NCBI GenBank assembly: GCA_002479255.1
Contig: DLMJ01000042.1
Span: 36,868-100,867, forward strand
Direction of reading: 5' to 3'
DNA from: Candidatus Binatus soli
Lineage (GTDB): Bacteria; Desulfobacterota; Binatia; Binatales; Binataceae
DNA: 64,000 nt
Part shown: positions 35,279 to 43,750 of the stretch, one piece after another
How the letters are laid out: every line of letters begins with the position of its first letter
Position numbering within the stretch: position 1 is the first letter of the stretch
Position numbers and translations under genes: made by a program
Notes under the pieces: model-generated
Databases searched by the model: none
What the model saw: the letters and a program-made list of their open reading frames with translations, nothing else
What the model was told of the DNA's origin: nothing

Positions 35279-36577
35279 ATGCGGCTCGTCGGTCGAATCG
35301 CTTTTTTCTCGATTGCCGCGGCAGTGTTAGCAACGGAGCGAGTCGAGTTGCGCGCGCAACCTGCTGTTCCGGATTCGCGGGCCGCATCGTCGAGTCCCGA
35401 AGCTGCTGCGGCATTGAAGCCCGGGACGATTATCGGCGCGGACAATATCGACCAGTACTTGCGCTATGTTCCTTCGGCAGCCAAGTTTGCCGTCGCGCAT
35501 GGCTTTCGCATGCGAATTATCCCCGATCGCCGCGTCGAATGGTCCCAGGGCTTTCAGCACGCGACCGAAAAATACGCCGCGCAAGTCACGCTCGACAACG
35601 ACGATTACATCAAGAACTATGTCGCTGGCATGCCGTTTCCTCTGATCGACGCAATCGACCCGAAGGCTGCGGTGAAGATCGCCTACAACTGGCATATGGG
35701 ACCGTTCATGCCGGACGATTTTTCGATTGCGCCATGGCGCAGCAACGGCTACGCCGCCGATCCCGCCAACGCTCTGAAAATAGTTCCGAACAGCGATTCC
35801 GACTACGGCTGCGAGCAGTTCGAGTTCCTGCGCTTTGCCCATCGCACCGACGTCGATCCACGCCCGACGATCGGCGGCAATGCGATGGGCTTCGAGTGGA
35901 AGGCGAGATGCAATCGATGGATGAGCGATCTCACCGGCACCCCGAGCGAAGGCGCCGGCATCTGGGTGCGTTATCTCGACCCGAAGCATCCCGACGAGTT
36001 TTTCTCGTTCAGTGAAACGTCGCGCCGCGTGCGGCGTATCGCTGTGAATCTGGACTATCCCAATGAAGGCTGCCGCGGATGCCATCAGCCGTTTTGGGCC
36101 TATGCGCTGCCCAAGACCGAGAACTATCTGTATCGCTTGCTCGGCAGCACGGCACTGCTGGGTTGTTTGGCGGCCGATCAAGAGCCGGCGGGATTCAAGA
36201 CCGGCGGCGAAGGATTGACGCTTGGCGAGGAACCGTTCGCAGTTCGCCACGCATACATTCTCGAGATGCGGCCGCGATTCCCCGATGAAGCGTCGGCGGG
36301 ACTGCGCACTATCATCTATATCGACAGCGAGGTGTACGTTTGGCTGGCCGCGGAATTTTACGACTCGGGCGGTCTGACTGCGACGGCGATGCCGCTGTGG
36401 CGAATGCGGCCGTCGTCAGAGGGCGGAAGTCTGTTCGATCTCGCGGGCAGCTTTTATCATCCCCAGAACCGCGGATCGTTCTTCCGCTCGCTCGTTCCCG
36501 CGCACATTGAATTCAAGCAGGCAATCAACAACGGCAGTGTCGGGGAAGGCGCGTTCAATCCGCAAATGATGCGCTGA
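35279..36577 (+). CDS. Secreted DUF1329 family protein with a CXXCH motif
   Basis: A 432-residue exported protein: signal peptide about 1-26 (ending ATERVELRA), then a DUF1329-type domain. The characteristic pieces are DYIKNYVAGMPFPLIDAIDP, KIAYNWHMGPF, GAGIWVRYLDPKHPDEFFSFSETSRRVRRI and the C-terminal IDSEVYVWLAAEFYDSGG. DUF1329 proteins are LolB-like beta-barrel-fold outer-envelope proteins, often near RND transporters. Unusually it has CRGCHQ at about 264-269, a c-type haem attachment motif, directly in the middle of the domain. No gene next to it supports a transport role. Family call moderately sure; haem binding is inference. Confidence 0.7.
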   Translation: MRLVGRIAFFSIAAAVLATERVELRAQPAVPDSRAASSSPEAAAALKPGTIIGADNIDQYLRYVPSAAKFAVAHGFRMRIIPDRRVEWSQGFQHATEKYAAQVTLDNDDYIKNYVAGMPFPLIDAIDPKAAVKIAYNWHMGPFMPDDFSIAPWRSNGYAADPANALKIVPNSDSDYGCEQFEFLRFAHRTDVDPRPTIGGNAMGFEWKARCNRWMSDLTGTPSEGAGIWVRYLDPKHPDEFFSFSETSRRVRRIAVNLDYPNEGCRGCHQPFWAYALPKTENYLYRLLGSTALLGCLAADQEPAGFKTGGEGLTLGEEPFAVRHAYILEMRPRFPDEASAGLRTIIYIDSEVYVWLAAEFYDSGGLTATAMPLWRMRPSSEGGSLFDLAGSFYHPQNRGSFFRSLVPAHIEFKQAINNGSVGEGAFNPQMMR

Positions 36578-36758
36578 AGCCCTGATCTTTCGCGGGCGCG
36601 GCGGTTTTCCCCACTAGATTCGAATGCTGAGGCGCGGCTTGCCGGGGCTTCGGCTACCAGCGTAGTGTCCGCATTGACAGGATAGGGTTGCCGTCCCAGG
36701 CGTTTTTTTTCGTTTCGATTGCTTCAATACCGACTAACCAGCCCCACGGGAGGATTTT

Positions 36759-38465
36759 ATGAGTGAAATTACCGGAGCAGAGCTTCTTCTACGATGTCTC
36801 GTCGGCGAGGGAGTCAGGTTCGTGTTTGGAATTCCCTGTCCGGAAGTCGACCCGCTGCTCGCCAAGTTGGAGCAGTACGAAGTGCGATTCGTCCCCGTTC
36901 GCCACGAGGCCGCTGCCGTCCACATGGCGGAAGGGCTATACAAGACGACCGGCCAGGTGGCGGCGGTGCTTGGCAACCCCGGTCCCGGGTCTGCGAATCT
37001 GATCCCCGGCGTGATCACGGCGCGGCACGAGGGCGTACCCGTTGTCGTTATCACCGCGCAGCACCGCCTGGGGATCGTTTATCCGTCGTCACCCTCAACG
37101 TTCCAGGGTCAGGATCAGCTCGAAGTCTTCAAGCCCGTGGTCAAATGGAGCGGTCCGATTCTGTCGTGGGAGCGCATCCCGGAAGTGATGAGGATTGCCT
37201 TTCGCGAAATGTGGATCGGGAGGCCGGGACCGATTCATATCGAGATACCGGCGCCCGTGATGTACGCGATGGGTGACGACGCAAAGGTCCGGCTGCTGAG
37301 GCCGGATGAGTACCGAGCGGCCGGTCCGCGGCCCTCGGAAGCTCAGCTCGAGGAGGCGGCGCGGATGCTCGCCGGCGCCAAGCGGCCGATTGTGATCTCG
37401 GGCGCCGGAGTCGATCGCGCCGGAGCGAACGAAGCGATCCTGGCGGTCGTCGAGCTGCTCAACTGTCCCGTCATCGGTACGATAGCCGGGCGGTCATCGG
37501 TGCCGCTCGATCATCCGAACTTCCTCAACGGCTACGGCCCTGGTGCGGACCTCGCGCGCCGCGAGTCAGACGTCATCCTGGTCGTGGGCTCGAGGATGGG
37601 CAACCTTGACATTCCTTACGACAAGTACTGGGGCGATCCCGCCAATAAGAAGCTCATCCAGGTGGATATCGATCAGCGCAACATGGGCGTCACGCGGCCG
37701 CTTGCGCTCGGGATCGTTTCCGACGCGAAAAGCGCGCTCGAGGGCTTGTTGCGCATGCTCAAGACGGAGCGAGCCCGGCCCAAGGGCGGGGAGGACACGC
37801 AGCGCTATCGAGAGGTTGCCCGCAAATGGTGGGAGGAGCGATTCGCACCGGTCGCCGCCTGGCGCGGACCCGGAATCCATCCGGCGCTCGCGATGCAAAC
37901 AATCGGCAAGGTCTTCGGCTCGGACAGCATCTATGTCGCCGACGGCGGCAACACTTCGTTGTGGGCAGCCTGGTTTCTGCCATCGACCAAGCCGCGGTCG
38001 TACCTGAACATTCTTGAACTAGGCATGCTCGGCACGGGAATCCCTTCTGCCATTGGAGCGAAGCTTGGCAACCCGGCGCGCGAGGTGGTGTGCGTGAGCG
38101 GCGACGGAGCTGCGGGGTTCAACTTCATGGAGATGCAATCGGCTGCGCGCGAAGGCCTGAAGGTCAGGACCGTCGTGTTCGCCGAAGGTTCATGGACGAT
38201 GGAGGAGCCGAATGAACGGATGCTCTACGGTCGGACGTTCGGCACCGAGATGGGGACAGTGCGATGGGACCGGGTCGCCGAGGGCCTGGGCTGCCAAGCG
38301 TTTTACGTCGATCGCATGGAAGACCTCGAAGCGGCGCTGAAGGGCGCGAAGGGATCGGACGGACCGGCAGTGGTTTGCCTGAAGACCAATCGCGACGCCA
38401 ACCTCGCGATCCCTATGGAACTCGGCCTTCGCTTCGCCGAGGTGTACCAAGGTCCGATGGGATGA
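36759..38465 (+). CDS. Thiamine-diphosphate-dependent enzyme, acetolactate-synthase-like
   Basis: A 568-residue three-domain ThDP enzyme. The N-terminal pyrimidine-binding domain (about 1-170) has the catalytic-glutamate motif RHEAAAVHMAEG and GNPGPGSANLIPG; the central domain has VDRAGANEAI and GSRMGNLDIPYDKYWGD; the C-terminal domain has VSGDGAAGFNFMEMQSAAREG. Typical members decarboxylate 2-oxo acids (acetolactate synthase, benzoylformate decarboxylase, oxalyl-CoA decarboxylase). The stretch after the GDG motif reads VVFAEGSWTMEEP instead of the usual Asn-containing metal ligand. Good GGGAGG ribosome site at 36748-36753. Stand-alone gene; the substrate cannot be told. Confidence 0.85.
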   Translation: MSEITGAELLLRCLVGEGVRFVFGIPCPEVDPLLAKLEQYEVRFVPVRHEAAAVHMAEGLYKTTGQVAAVLGNPGPGSANLIPGVITARHEGVPVVVITAQHRLGIVYPSSPSTFQGQDQLEVFKPVVKWSGPILSWERIPEVMRIAFREMWIGRPGPIHIEIPAPVMYAMGDDAKVRLLRPDEYRAAGPRPSEAQLEEAARMLAGAKRPIVISGAGVDRAGANEAILAVVELLNCPVIGTIAGRSSVPLDHPNFLNGYGPGADLARRESDVILVVGSRMGNLDIPYDKYWGDPANKKLIQVDIDQRNMGVTRPLALGIVSDAKSALEGLLRMLKTERARPKGGEDTQRYREVARKWWEERFAPVAAWRGPGIHPALAMQTIGKVFGSDSIYVADGGNTSLWAAWFLPSTKPRSYLNILELGMLGTGIPSAIGAKLGNPAREVVCVSGDGAAGFNFMEMQSAAREGLKVRTVVFAEGSWTMEEPNERMLYGRTFGTEMGTVRWDRVAEGLGCQAFYVDRMEDLEAALKGAKGSDGPAVVCLKTNRDANLAIPMELGLRFAEVYQGPMG

Positions 38466-38503
38466 TGCTTGAGGCCGACGTCCGAAGTTTTTTCGACTCG
38501 GTT

Positions 38504-38543
38504 GACCATCCGGAGTAATCACTCGTGGTTACTCCGGATGGTC
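38504..38543. terminator. Perfect 15-bp hairpin between convergent genes
   Basis: GACCATCCGGAGTAA (38504-38518) is exactly complementary to TTACTCCGGATGGTC (38529-38543), with a 10-base loop. It lies 38 bases after the stop of the ThDP enzyme and 34 bases before the stop of the convergent repeat protein, so it can end both transcripts. There is no long U-tract on either side, so it may work as a bidirectional hairpin terminator or as a 3' end protector. Confidence 0.6.
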
Positions 38544-38577
38544 GCGCATCGGATTGCCGACCGGAGGATTCTGCGGC

Positions 38578-39675
38578 TCATCCGCCCGGCGTCGCGGTCG
38601 CCGTAGGAGTCGCGCTCAGGGTTGCGGTTGCGGTTGCCGTTCGGGTTGCCGTCGCGGTTGCGGTTGCCGTTGGGGTTGCAGTCGTAGTTGCCGTCGCGGT
38701 CGCGGTAGCGGTTGGGGTTCCCGTTCGGGTTGCCGTCGCGGTAACGGTTACCGTCGCGGTTGCGGTTGTCGTTGGGGTTGGAGTCGTAGTTTGAGTCGCG
38801 GTCGCGGTAGTGGTTGGTGTTGCCGTTCGGGTTGCCGTCGCGGTAGCGGTCGCCGTCGCGGTAGCGGTCGCCGTCGCGGTAGCGGTTGCAGTCGCGGTAG
38901 CGGTTGCCGTTGGGGATGCCGTTGGGGTTGCCGTCACGGTCGGGGTCGGGGTCGCGGTCGGCGCTACGAAGATGCAGGCGCAGGAGCCTTGTCCGCTACC
39001 CAGCCGTGTGATGTCGGCGCACGTTTCCGGCAGTCCGTCATTGAGTTCGTCCGCAGCCGGAACATCGGCTTGGAACACGTCTTCGGTGATCTGGGTATTC
39101 TGAACGTGAGATGCCCAAGCCATTAGTTCGCTATTGGTGGCCAGTATGAAGCTGGTGCCCGCCGCGGTTGGATCGCAGCAGACGCCGGTGCTGGGGTCGC
39201 AAGCTGCATATGTGGGCTGCGAATCCCCGTATGGAGCTGGAGTGCCATTTGGCAAGGTCGATATGATACGGACCGAGCCGTCGTGGAGGAGGCCCCCTGT
39301 CACCGGGTTCCCCGCCAAACTGCCACTGATGCTGAGGGTCAACAGACCATCCGCGGTCAGCGGGCATCCGCAGCAGGCCTGCATCGATTGCTCGGTATTG
39401 AAGACGTAGATCATCGCGCAGATTTCGCCCTCTCGCGAGGCGGGGGTGGCGCCCGTTGCATCTCCCTCGAGGGGAGCCGTGATATTGACGGAGGCCTGTC
39501 CCCCCTTGGTGTTGGCGTTGCTGAAATAATTCTGCAACTCAGTCCCGTACTCTTCGGACTCTGCCGCCGCCCTGCCTGACAACGCGAACGTCGCGAGGGC
39601 CACGGCCAGCAGAATCATCGTGCTTGTGCTCAGGACTCTCTTACCTAAAGGCGCTAAGGCCCATACACCATTCAT
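38578..39675 (-). CDS. Secreted protein with Cys-rich N-terminal domain and long Thr-Ala/Pro repeat tail
   Basis: A 365-residue protein from the ATG at 39675. A signal peptide (about 10-40, ending GRAAA) is followed by a 190-residue globular domain with several Cys pairs (ACCGCP, CDPSTGVCCDP, CADIT, CACIFV), suggesting disulfides. The last 130-140 residues are an almost pure Thr-Ala-(Pro) repeat (PTATPTATATATA-like). Such tails are typical stalks or linkers of exported proteins in some uncultivated delta-like lineages. No anchor follows the tail, so it ends in the repeat. Function unknown; an adhesin or matrix protein is a guess. Confidence 0.7.
   Translation of the reverse strand: MNGVWALAPLGKRVLSTSTMILLAVALATFALSGRAAAESEEYGTELQNYFSNANTKGGQASVNITAPLEGDATGATPASREGEICAMIYVFNTEQSMQACCGCPLTADGLLTLSISGSLAGNPVTGGLLHDGSVRIISTLPNGTPAPYGDSQPTYAACDPSTGVCCDPTAAGTSFILATNSELMAWASHVQNTQITEDVFQADVPAADELNDGLPETCADITRLGSGQGSCACIFVAPTATPTPTVTATPTASPTATATATATATATATATATATATATATRTATPTTTATATQTTTPTPTTTATATVTVTATATRTGTPTATATATATTTATPTATATATATRTATATATLSATPTATATPGG
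38590..38970. repeat. Imperfect GT/GC-rich hexamer repeat encoding the Thr-Ala tail
   Basis: About 380 bases of the + strand read as variants of GTTGCG/GTCGCG/GTTGCC units, with occasional GTAGCG. On the minus strand this encodes the Thr-Ala/Pro tail; on the plus strand it also yields an open frame of Val-Ala repeats, which is a shadow. Such arrays expand and contract by slippage and may be mis-assembled in short-read data. Confidence 0.8.
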
Positions 39676-39759
39676 GGTGGAATTTTTTCTCCCTGTCTCG
39701 CTGAAAACGGCGTAACCGTTAGCATCCCTCAACTAGGCTTTCAAGCGGCGTTCGGGTTG

Positions 39760-39788
39760 AATATCATGAATACCCTTATTGCTGTCAA
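39760..39788 (-). promoter_or_regulatory. Sigma-70 type promoter of the Thr-Ala repeat protein
   Basis: Reverse strand: perfect -35 TTGACA (complement of 39783-39788), 17-base spacer, and -10 GATATT (complement of 39760-39765, 4 of 6 matches to TATAAT). The position, about 85 bases upstream of the chosen ATG, is right for the minus-strand gene. This is the clearest housekeeping-type promoter I found. Confidence 0.65.
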
Positions 39789-39853
39789 ACGGATGCCAAG
39801 ATGTAGGGGAAAGTGCCGGCTGGTTTAGCAGTCTGGCGCCGAGTTCTTGCCGG

Positions 39854-39890
39854 GTTCGGACGAGTTCGGATTTGTCCAAAAGTGTCCGAC
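39854..39890 (+). promoter_or_regulatory. Candidate activator sites upstream of the sigma-54 promoter
   Basis: Two GTTCGGA direct repeats 10 bases apart (39854-39860 and 39864-39870) are followed by two TGTCC motifs (39872-39876 and 39883-39887). GTTCGGA and TGTCCGAC are partial inverse complements, so the four half-sites form a larger dyad. They lie about 20-60 bases upstream of the -24 element, a region where NtrC-type activators can bind. No activator gene is visible beside them in this window. Confidence 0.4.
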
Positions 39891-39910
39891 CGTCGCTGGC
39901 GGTGGCCAAA

Positions 39911-39926
39911 TGGCATCTCGCTTGCA
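39911..39926 (+). promoter_or_regulatory. Sigma-54 (RpoN) promoter of the EPS locus
   Basis: TGGCATCTCGCTTGCA matches the sigma-54 consensus TGGCACG-N4-TTGCW: the -24 GG and the -12 GC have the required 10-base spacing, and TGGCA and TTGCA are exact. Transcription should begin near 39937, giving a leader of about 345 bases to the SLBB gene. Exopolysaccharide operons of delta-type bacteria are often RpoN-dependent, so the position makes sense. Confidence 0.6.
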
Positions 39927-40281
39927 ATCTCCTGATTTCGATGTTACGTTCGCGCCCGAACTGTCAGCGAACGCGGGGGAGACTGACAAGAGATTCCGCG
40001 TTCTCAAGCTTGGTGCCGCTGGTTCGGCGATGAGTTTTGCACCGACCAGAGTGGTAAAACGTAACCAAAGCTATGCCTGAGCTGCATGGCTGGGCGGACG
40101 CGTGTGCGCCAATCCCCACGGTTCTTGCGGTCCAGTTGGGCCCGAGATAGCGGCGGTCGCGGAGCGCGATCGAACTTTGCGATGGCTGGGGAGATGGGCC
40201 GAAAGGTCGCTATTTGCCGAGCCCCGTCTCCGAGACTCGGCGCGCCATTCTCGTCCGGTTCGGTATGCGGGAAATACGATC

Positions 40282-43062
40282 ATGAAGATGGGCAATCATT
40301 CGATCCGGGTCACTAAGCGGACTGCGAGCCTGTTCGGCGCGTTAGCAACGGTTGCGGCGCTTGTCTGGTTCGCAAGCACACCTGTAGAGGCTCAGTTTTT
40401 GCCGACAGCACCAGCGCCGCCCCCGGGGTCATCCTCGACGAGCGACGAACCGGTAATCGCTCCGCCCGACACGGCCAGTTCGGGAACAGTCGACAGCGGG
40501 GCCGCTCCGGGCGCACCTATATCCCTTTCCCCGGCACAGATTGAGCAGGCACGCTCGATGATTGGAAATGGCGCCGCTTCGCCGGAGGCGATACAGCGTC
40601 TGTGCGCGGGAGTGGCGGCCAAGCACTTGACTGCCGACCAGATAGACTCCACCGCCGCGTCCCTGGGACTATCGGGCGAGCAAATTGCGGAACTCAAAAA
40701 CTGTGCATCCTCTGCGAGCACGGCGCCGCCGGAGGCGAGTCCGCGCGCGAACTCTTCAAGCTCAAGTCAGACTCCGGGAGGTCCGGTCGGCACTGCGGCG
40801 AGTGCGAACGGCGAGAGTCTGTCATCGATCGAAGGCTCCTTTCGTTCGCTCGCCGCCCCATCGCAACAGGTGCACAATCCGACTCCCTCAAATCTGCGCC
40901 AGTTCGGCTACGCCTTGTTCAGCGGCCCGGTCTCAACCTTCGCACCGCTCGGTGACGTGCCGGTTGGTGCGGATTACGTATTGGGTCCTGGCGACGAGCT
41001 CAATTTGCTGATGTGGGGCCGCGTCAACCGCACCTCGCGTCTCAAGGTCGAGCGGGACGGCAGCGTGCTGATTCCGGAGATCGGGCCGGTGGAAGTGTCC
41101 GGCCTGACTTTCGAGCAAGCGAAGAAGCTTATCGAGAGCCGTGCCGGACAGATCACGGGTGTGCAAGTGGACGTGACGATGGGTTCGATCCGCACCATTC
41201 AGGTGTTCGTGATCGGCAAGGTTGAGCATCCGGGGCTTTTCACGGTCAGCGCGCTGTCGCACGTGTCTAACGCGTTGGTCGCGTCGGGCGGCATCAGCAA
41301 GATCGGCACGCTGCGAAGGGTCGAGCTACGACGGGGCAATCAGCTGATCCGCGAGATCGATCTCTATGACATGCTCCTGCATGGCAAAACGTCGGCTGAC
41401 GTGCGCCTGGAGCAGGGCGACGTAATCTTCGTGCCGGTAATCGGCAACGTAGTAGGGGTGACCGGGGATGTGAAAGACCCCGCCATTTACGAGCTGCGCG
41501 GCCAGGAAGATTTGGCAGCGGTGCTCCGTATGGCGGGTGGAGTCGGCGCCTTCGGCTATTCGCAACGCCTGCAGGTTGAGCGCATCAACAACCACGAACA
41601 TCGGGTTGACATCGACGTGGCATTGTCGAGCCGGCAGTTCAGCAGTTTCGCGGTGCGCGATGGCGATCTGGTCAAGGTCTACACCGTGCTGCCGGAGCGC
41701 AACAACGTCGTGACACTTAAGGGCAACGCACGACGCCCAGGGGTCTACGAGTGGCGGCCTTATATGCGGGTGTCGGATTTGATCGGCGAAGGCGAGGGCG
41801 TCGCCGATCATACCTATTTCGGCTATGCGCTCATCCGTCGGATCGAGGGTCCCGATCGCCGCGTTCACTATCTGCCGGTCGACCTCAGCGCCGCGCTGCG
41901 CAGCCCCGCTTCGGGACAGGTCAACCTCGTCCTTGAGCCGCGCGACGAACTGACGGTTTATGCAGAGACCGACATTGGCGATCTCCCCCATGTGAGCATC
42001 ACCGGCTCCGTCCGCAAGCCCGGCAGCTACGTGCTGAGCTCGGGGATGCGCGTAAGTGATCTGGTTTATGAGGCTGGGGGTATCAAGGAGAGCGCCTACC
42101 TGAACAAGGCCGAACTCGCGCGCGTTAAAGTCGTCGATGGCACTGCGCGGTTCCTGTACCAGGACATTGCGCTCGGTAGCGCGCTCGATGGCGTAGGGGG
42201 CGAGGATCCGGCGCTGGAGACCGGCGATCACCTTTTCGTCGCCGAAGCGTCCAACTGGCACCAACCGTGGACCGCGGTGGTCGAGGGAGAAGTAATGCGG
42301 CCCGGGCCCTACGTGATTCGCGAAGGTGAGCGGCTGAACTCCTTGCTGGAACGTTGCGGCGGGCTGAGAGCTGACGCCTATCTTGAGGCCACGGTATTCG
42401 TCCGCGAATCGGTTCAGGACTTGGAGCAGAAGGAGCTGGACGACAGCCGCCGCCGGCTCCAGGCAGACGCCGCGCGGCTCGCGATGATGCCGAAGCAGCA
42501 GTCCGCAAATAACAATACGGCGCAGACCCTTGAGGTAGTGCAGCGGGTGCTCACAGAGACCCAGTCGCAGCAAGCAACCGGGCGCGTGATTCTGCACTTG
42601 CAGTCACTGGACCGACTGCCCTCCTCGCAGGACGACATCGTTCTCCAGCAGGGGGACAAAGTCATAGTTCCCAAGCGTCCCTCGACCGTGGCGATCCTGG
42701 GCCAGGTCTTCAATCCAAGTGCGATCGTCTACGAACGGGGCCGCTCGGTGAGCGACTACCTGCAGCGCTCGGGCGGACCGACGCAGTGGGCCGACACGGA
42801 CCACATCATGCTGATCCGCGCCAGCGGCGACATCGTCACCGACCAGAGTATACGCCATAGCGGGAAAGCGGCGTTGTTTCCGTTGCTGCCGGCGATCTCG
42901 GGCGGCCTGATGGGCGTCGAGGTCGAACGCGGCGACACGATCTATGTGCCGGAGACCCTGCGGTACGTTGACGAGATGCAGGAAGCCAAGGACATCACGC
43001 AGATCATCGTCAACGCCGCGACCTCGCTCGCGGTGCTTGGAATTCTGGCGACCAATCTTTAA
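40282..43062 (+). CDS. Multi-SLBB polysaccharide export protein
   Basis: A 926-residue exported protein of the Poly_export/SLBB (Wza-like) class that forms the outer-membrane polysaccharide channel or secretion ring. Signal peptide about 12-37 (ending TPVEA) with no lipobox Cys, unlike Wza. The Pro/Ser-rich linker to about 210 is followed by the export domain (DYVLGPGDELNLLMWGRV, near 236) and several SLBB repeats (VFVIGKVEHPGLFTV, VVTLKGNARRPGVYEW, HVSITGSVRKPGSYVL, AVVEGEVMRPGPYVI, VAILGQVFNPSAIVY). A C-terminal hydrophobic segment (about 903-925) may anchor it. The ATG at 40282 gives the correct signal peptide. First gene of the locus. Confidence 0.9.
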   Translation: MKMGNHSIRVTKRTASLFGALATVAALVWFASTPVEAQFLPTAPAPPPGSSSTSDEPVIAPPDTASSGTVDSGAAPGAPISLSPAQIEQARSMIGNGAASPEAIQRLCAGVAAKHLTADQIDSTAASLGLSGEQIAELKNCASSASTAPPEASPRANSSSSSQTPGGPVGTAASANGESLSSIEGSFRSLAAPSQQVHNPTPSNLRQFGYALFSGPVSTFAPLGDVPVGADYVLGPGDELNLLMWGRVNRTSRLKVERDGSVLIPEIGPVEVSGLTFEQAKKLIESRAGQITGVQVDVTMGSIRTIQVFVIGKVEHPGLFTVSALSHVSNALVASGGISKIGTLRRVELRRGNQLIREIDLYDMLLHGKTSADVRLEQGDVIFVPVIGNVVGVTGDVKDPAIYELRGQEDLAAVLRMAGGVGAFGYSQRLQVERINNHEHRVDIDVALSSRQFSSFAVRDGDLVKVYTVLPERNNVVTLKGNARRPGVYEWRPYMRVSDLIGEGEGVADHTYFGYALIRRIEGPDRRVHYLPVDLSAALRSPASGQVNLVLEPRDELTVYAETDIGDLPHVSITGSVRKPGSYVLSSGMRVSDLVYEAGGIKESAYLNKAELARVKVVDGTARFLYQDIALGSALDGVGGEDPALETGDHLFVAEASNWHQPWTAVVEGEVMRPGPYVIREGERLNSLLERCGGLRADAYLEATVFVRESVQDLEQKELDDSRRRLQADAARLAMMPKQQSANNNTAQTLEVVQRVLTETQSQQATGRVILHLQSLDRLPSSQDDIVLQQGDKVIVPKRPSTVAILGQVFNPSAIVYERGRSVSDYLQRSGGPTQWADTDHIMLIRASGDIVTDQSIRHSGKAALFPLLPAISGGLMGVEVERGDTIYVPETLRYVDEMQEAKDITQIIVNAATSLAVLGILATNL

Positions 43063-43069
43063 GGCGAGC

Positions 43070-43750
43070 ATGAGTCGCACTGCGATTATTCTGGTTGCGG
43101 CGTTTGGCCTGATGGCGATGGCCGGTACGGCCTACTGCGGCGCCTTACAAACCACTGTCGCTGGAAGCGACGGCCCGATCGACGATCGTGCGCTGATGGT
43201 CGCCGTGGGCGCGATGTTCCGGATCGATCCCGACTTGCTCGCGGCCATCGCGGTGGCCGAATCGGCCGGACGCGCCGACGCGGTTTCGCCGCGCGGCGCA
43301 ATTGGGATTATGCAGTTGATGCCCGCAACCGCACAGAAATTTCGTGTCGACGATCCTTACGATCCGATCGATAGCGCGTTGGGCGCGGCCCGCTTCATCG
43401 ACTTCATCCGTCTGCGTCAGGCTGCAGCTCTGCCCGACGGCAGCCTCGCCGATCTGCTGGCGGCGTACAACGCCGGCGAAGGCGCCGTCGAGCGCTACGG
43501 CGGTGTGCCGCCCTATGACGAGACCCGCGAATACGTCCGGCGGGTCTTGTGGCTGTATCTGGCGGGCATGCCACCTCCGCGGGACGGGCCGAAAGTATCA
43601 GTATCAAAGATCACGCATAGGAAAGTCGCGCCGCATGTGCTGGTAAAGCGCGATGCCGATGCTGATGCACGCGCGCGCCTGGCCGAGCTCCGTCATGAGC
43701 GTGCCATGGCTCAATCGGCGCCACCCGCAACATCATTCGTCCAACGCTGA
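43070..43750 (+). CDS. Secreted lytic transglycosylase (SLT domain)
   Basis: A 226-residue exported protein: signal peptide about 1-24 (ending TAYCG), then a short SLT domain with the catalytic Glu in AIAVAESAGRAD, AVSPRGAIGIMQLMPATAQ and LLAAYNAGEGAVERYGGVPPY-type ending. It cleaves peptidoglycan, presumably to open a path for the export machinery. It starts 7 bases after the SLBB gene. The C-terminal tail (about 180-226) is basic. SLT enzymes are common passengers of polysaccharide or secretion operons. Confidence 0.9.
   Translation: MSRTAIILVAAFGLMAMAGTAYCGALQTTVAGSDGPIDDRALMVAVGAMFRIDPDLLAAIAVAESAGRADAVSPRGAIGIMQLMPATAQKFRVDDPYDPIDSALGAARFIDFIRLRQAAALPDGSLADLLAAYNAGEGAVERYGGVPPYDETREYVRRVLWLYLAGMPPPRDGPKVSVSKITHRKVAPHVLVKRDADADARARLAELRHERAMAQSAPPATSFVQR

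Larger units (their letters stand above)
39733..40281. other. Intergenic region before the EPS locus
   Basis: About 550 bases without a supported gene. It holds the divergent promoter of the Thr-Ala repeat protein and the sigma-54 promoter with its repeat elements, followed by a leader of roughly 345 bases. The leader has an open frame continuous with the SLBB gene from 40102, but its 60 extra residues are Arg-rich and not signal-like, so I treat them as untranslated. I see no recognisable riboswitch. Confidence 0.5.

Noticed and set aside
36674..36679. TTGACA upstream of the ThDP enzyme as a promoter
   Set aside because: No convincing -10 at 16-18 bases; may be chance.
38590..38970. Possible CRISPR array
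   Set aside because: Units are 6-12 bases, contiguous and coding, with no spacers; no cas genes in the window.
38525..39103. Val-Ala repeat and Cys/Arg/Gly-rich frames on the + strand of the repeat region
   Set aside because: They follow from the GT/GC hexamer repeat; the minus-strand product has a signal peptide, promoter and Cys-rich domain.
40102..40281. 60-residue N-terminal extension of the SLBB protein
   Set aside because: Arg-rich, without homology, and would bury the signal peptide that starts at 40282.
41326..42597. 423-codon minus-strand frame opposite the SLBB gene
   Set aside because: No recognisable domain; SLBB repeats on the + strand are clear.
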